From Treponema sp. UBA4307 (lineage in GTDB: Bacteria > Spirochaetota > Spirochaetia > Treponematales > Treponemataceae): DNA of 32,736 bases. The notes beneath the pieces are model-generated. The model made no database searches. It saw only the letters and a list, made by a program, of their open reading frames with translations, and had not been told where the DNA came from. The translations under genes were made by a program, and so were the position numbers. The stretch lies in NCBI GenBank assembly GCA_002394685.1, contig DGUP01000016.1:1-32736 (forward strand). The letters run 5' to 3'. How positions within the stretch are numbered: the stretch's first letter is position 1; every line of letters begins with the position of its first letter. Positions 29,705 through 32,736 of the stretch are shown here, in pieces.

Positions 29705-32662
29705 TTATATAATCATTTTCAGTATTTTGTTAACCTCTTCAAAATCAATATTTTCTACTGCTTTTTCAAGGTCTGTAATTTTGCTTTCAATATTTTCTGG
29801 CAACTTAAAACTTTTCAGCTTTATTAAATTATCCTCAAGAGAATTTAAATTATTTTCCTGGCTGTCTTTTAGTAAATCATTTAGCAGCAGATTCAAGGCC
29901 TGGCTGCTAATTTCATTTGCTTCAATTTTGTTTTCTTTCCTGTAAAGAAAAATTTTTTCCAAATGACTTTTATATGATTTGTAAAGATCCAGCATTTTTT
30001 CAGCCTTATTTTTTATGGAGGATAAACTGCTGCTTTCTTTTTCCAGTTCTCTGGCTTTTGCTTCAAGTTCCTCTGCAAGTACTGAAAGCCTTTCTGCTCC
30101 GATGATTCTTGATGAGGTTTTCAATGCATGAACCTGAGTTGTAAAATTTTTAATATCACTGCTGTTAAGATATTTTTCCATTTCACTTGATTTTTCATCA
30201 ATGAGATTATAAAAAATTTTTACAGCCTTTAACCAGTTTTCAAAATCTCCTGAAAAATTTATTGCTTGTTTCAGATTAATTATTTCATGATTAATTGAAG
30301 GAAAGTCTTCTGGAATCTGAAAATCAGATTGTTCCTCGATTTTATTTTCCTGAATTATTTTTCCAGGCAGCCATTTTCGTAAGGCATTTGCAAAATCTTT
30401 TCCCTGTACCGGTTTTGAAAGAAAATCATCAAAGCCATTAGAAAGGAACATTTCTTTTGCAGAATTAATTGCATTAGCACTTAAGGCAATAATTATTTTA
30501 TTCCGTTCTTTTTTATCCCGGTCATTTATTATTTTCATACATTCAATTCCATCCATTTCCGGCATCTGGTGATCCATGAAAATAATATGGAAATCTTCTT
30601 TTTCAGTAAGTTCAATTGCCTTTTTTCCACTAAGTGCAGTAACTGGAATGATGTCAAACTTTTTTAACAGCCCTTCTGCAACCTGAAGGTTTACATCATT
30701 GTCATCAACTACAAGAATTCGTGCCTCTGGTGCAGTAAAGGTCTGAGTGGAAATATTGTGGTCAACAAAAAGAGAAGAAAATTCACTTTGATTAAGAAGT
30801 TCTACAACAGGTATGTTTTTTAAATTCGTATAAATGTTATCAAATTCTGCTTTCTGGAAAAGAGAAGGGTATGCCTGATTACAAGTCTTATAGTCAACAA
30901 TTTTCTGCGGGAGGTTAATATAGATGCTTGTTCCTTTTCCATATTCCGATTCAATTGAAAAATTTCCATTCATCAGATTTATAAGTTTTTTTGAAATTAC
31001 AAGTCCCAGACCTGTTCCTTCATTCTTACGGTTTGCCTGCATATTTACCTGAGTGAAATTTGTAAAGAGTTTTGAAAGGTCTTCTTCTTTTATTCCTATG
31101 CCTGTATCAAGAATTGAAAACCTGATGCCTTCACGGTCTTCATAATTATGAAGGCTTTCTGCTCGAATGATAATACTTCCTTTTTCTGTAAATTTTGCTG
31201 AGTTTCCTGCCAGGTTAATGAGCACCTGCCTGATTCTCATGTCATCTCCGTGAAAGTAATTTGCCAGTTCAGGATCAATTTGTAAAATCAATTTAACACT
31301 TTTATCTTTAATTCTTACAAGAATTATATTTGAAATATCATATAAAGTTTTCAGCAGATCATAGTCATTTAAAATAATGTCCAGTTTGCCTGATTCGATT
31401 TTTGAAAAATCCAGAATGTCATTAATAATATTTACCAGGTTCAGGGAAGAAGTTCTGATTTGCCGGATTGTGTTTTTTTCATTATCAGGTAAATTAAAGT
31501 CCAGGGCCAGTTCACTCATTCCTACAATTGCATTCATTGGCGTGCGTATTTCGTGGCTCATTGTTGCAAGAAAGAGGGATTTATTTTTATTCTGAAACTG
31601 TGCTTTCTCTGTGAGTTCTTTAAGTGATGAAACAGTTTCGTTAATATTTTTGGAAAGATTGTTAAATTCCTGAATGCGGGAAGGCTCAAGAATTACATCA
31701 AGATTACCCTTTGTAATTTCAGAAAGTTTCTCATCAGTTTTATCCAGATTCCTGATGATTGTTTTTTTAAGCATAATGTAAGTAACAAGAAAAATTGTTA
31801 TAAAGGTGAGCATTTCGTATATTGTAGCAAAGATAACATTTCTGTTGATTAATTCTTCTGCTTCTTCCTGTGGAATAACTGCAATCATTCTGAAATGTTC
31901 AAAATCTTCAACTGTAAAAAAACAAGACTTGTCATAAATTACGTCTTTGTAAAGTTTGTCCTGCTGGAGTGAATTTATGTCCCTGTATTTCTTAAAGCCA
32001 ATTTCTGTAACTGGTAAACCAAGGTGTTCTATGCTTCCAACATCACTGATAATTTTACCGTTTTTATCAATGATGATTGCGTAACCTGTTTTTCCAATTT
32101 TTTGATTCATAGTAAAATTCTTTACAGTGTTGTCGTAAAGAATTTTTGTTCTATCTTTGCTGTAGGTAATGTAAAGAAATCCTCCGCTGAACATTGAGCC
32201 TGCAGTCTTTAATGCAGTTTCTTCTATACTGGAATAATCTTCCATGGATTCGCCAGCTGATTGTAATTTGCTGACAACTGACATAATTTCCTGGTCTGCA
32301 AAGGCGTTGTAATTTTCAGGATAATCTTTTCCGTAGGAGGAGGTGATACGGCCTTGATTATCAATAACCGCAATGTTTTCAAAACCAAGGGAGGCTGAAA
32401 GGCTTGCCAGAAAATCTCGTGAAAGATAATCTCTTGCAAGATTACAGATTGCAGAAATGTATCTTGTCCTGATTATAATATTGTGCTGAAAAGAATCTTT
32501 TATGTTAACTTCAAAGATTGATGTTGAGCTTTCCAGAAGTTCAGCTGCGTTTGTTTTTGCTGTTTTTATCTGTGCAAGAACTGTCAAAAAATTTGCAAAG
32601 AATAACATAATCATAAAGAAAACAACAAAATTTTTTATCAGGAGTTTTGATAACTTTGTCAT
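29705..32662 (-). CDS. Hybrid sensor histidine kinase (sensor-HAMP-like-HisKA-HATPase-REC-HPt)
   Basis: 985 residues. Two membrane segments (about 12-31 and 277-298) flank a ~245-residue extracytoplasmic sensor of probable dCache type (GKTGYAIIIDKNGKIISD). A HAMP-like linker follows, then HisKA with His370 in FLATMSHEIRTPMN, and the ATPase with NLAGNSAKF, DTGIGIKEEDL and GTGLGLVISKKL. The receiver (about 647-765) has Asp697 in IIFMDHQMPEMDG and Lys750. The HPt domain has His845 in VHALKTSSR. This is the BarA/EvgS-like phosphorelay layout. A further ~85-residue helical tail (900-985) has no named domain. The ATG lacks a ribosome site, and AT-rich boxes lie directly before it. The ligand is unknown. 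The 74 bases upstream to the window end show no gene. Confidence 0.95.
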   Translation of the reverse strand: MTKLSKLLIKNFVVFFMIMLFFANFLTVLAQIKTAKTNAAELLESSTSIFEVNIKDSFQHNIIIRTRYISAICNLARDYLSRDFLASLSASLGFENIAVIDNQGRITSSYGKDYPENYNAFADQEIMSVVSKLQSAGESMEDYSSIEETALKTAGSMFSGGFLYITYSKDRTKILYDNTVKNFTMNQKIGKTGYAIIIDKNGKIISDVGSIEHLGLPVTEIGFKKYRDINSLQQDKLYKDVIYDKSCFFTVEDFEHFRMIAVIPQEEAEELINRNVIFATIYEMLTFITIFLVTYIMLKKTIIRNLDKTDEKLSEITKGNLDVILEPSRIQEFNNLSKNINETVSSLKELTEKAQFQNKNKSLFLATMSHEIRTPMNAIVGMSELALDFNLPDNEKNTIRQIRTSSLNLVNIINDILDFSKIESGKLDIILNDYDLLKTLYDISNIILVRIKDKSVKLILQIDPELANYFHGDDMRIRQVLINLAGNSAKFTEKGSIIIRAESLHNYEDREGIRFSILDTGIGIKEEDLSKLFTNFTQVNMQANRKNEGTGLGLVISKKLINLMNGNFSIESEYGKGTSIYINLPQKIVDYKTCNQAYPSLFQKAEFDNIYTNLKNIPVVELLNQSEFSSLFVDHNISTQTFTAPEARILVVDDNDVNLQVAEGLLKKFDIIPVTALSGKKAIELTEKEDFHIIFMDHQMPEMDGIECMKIINDRDKKERNKIIIALSANAINSAKEMFLSNGFDDFLSKPVQGKDFANALRKWLPGKIIQENKIEEQSDFQIPEDFPSINHEIINLKQAINFSGDFENWLKAVKIFYNLIDEKSSEMEKYLNSSDIKNFTTQVHALKTSSRIIGAERLSVLAEELEAKARELEKESSSLSSIKNKAEKMLDLYKSYKSHLEKIFLYRKENKIEANEISSQALNLLLNDLLKDSQENNLNSLEDNLIKLKSFKLPENIESKITDLEKAVENIDFEEVNKILKMII

Positions 32663-32736
32663 ATTATAATTTTAACACGCAAATTAAATTTTACTAGTAG
32701 CCCAAATGTCGAGTTTTGAAAATCAACGAATTTATC

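Overview
The window looks like a chromosomal stretch of a host-associated spirochaete of the Treponema type. The DNA is AT-rich. Secreted and outer-membrane proteins are abundant: BspA-type leucine-rich repeats, β-barrels ending in Phe, and a lipoprotein. A DUF3943 protein, a SUMF1-like secreted protein and a complex hybrid histidine kinase also fit. The genus assignment is inference from gene content; no 16S gene is present.

Layout. 1-2.9 kb: the 3' end of an HD-GYP phosphodiesterase gene, then gatB and a tcdA-like gene. 3.0-4.5 kb (minus): a phosphohexomutase. 4.6-10.1 kb (plus): a MATE transporter, a SUMF1-like secreted protein, and a 1027-residue protein joining an HExxH gluzincin-like domain, a β-propeller region and a predicted C-terminal barrel. 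10.15-10.45 kb: a gene-free stretch with nested inverted repeats that may encode a small RNA. 10.4-14 kb: an MFS transporter converging on a two-gene minus-strand operon, DUF368 (undecaprenyl-phosphate translocase family) followed by DUF3943. 14.1-20 kb: a porin-like barrel protein, two convergent BspA-like genes sharing a terminator, and an AEC permease. 19.9-23.2 kb: a coiled-coil secreted protein of unknown function, htpG and tRNA-Asn(GTT).

23.3-28.2 kb is the most unusual region. A module made of a lipoprotein gene (plus), a FliL-like gene (minus) and a PfkB-family kinase gene (minus) has been duplicated imperfectly in tandem, with an offset of 2702 bp. The left copy keeps the whole lipoprotein gene and a deleted kinase. 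The right copy keeps the whole kinase and only the 3' end of the lipoprotein gene. Between them lie a YD-like repeat protein, a small secreted protein, a GC-rich foldable element, and a regular array of eight alternating half-sites (TACGGACT/AGTCCGTA) that ends 10 bp from the right duplication breakpoint. A run of nine G lies upstream of the lipoprotein gene, between promoter-like hexamers.

28.3-32.7 kb (minus): a three-gene signalling operon encoding a hybrid sensor kinase (HisKA-HATPase-REC-HPt), a response regulator without a DNA-binding domain, and a membrane-anchored C39-like cysteine-peptidase-fold protein.

Several genes lack a Shine-Dalgarno sequence and have a -10 box only 6-9 bases before the ATG, which suggests leaderless transcripts. 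I saw no CRISPR array, transposase, integrase or prophage gene.
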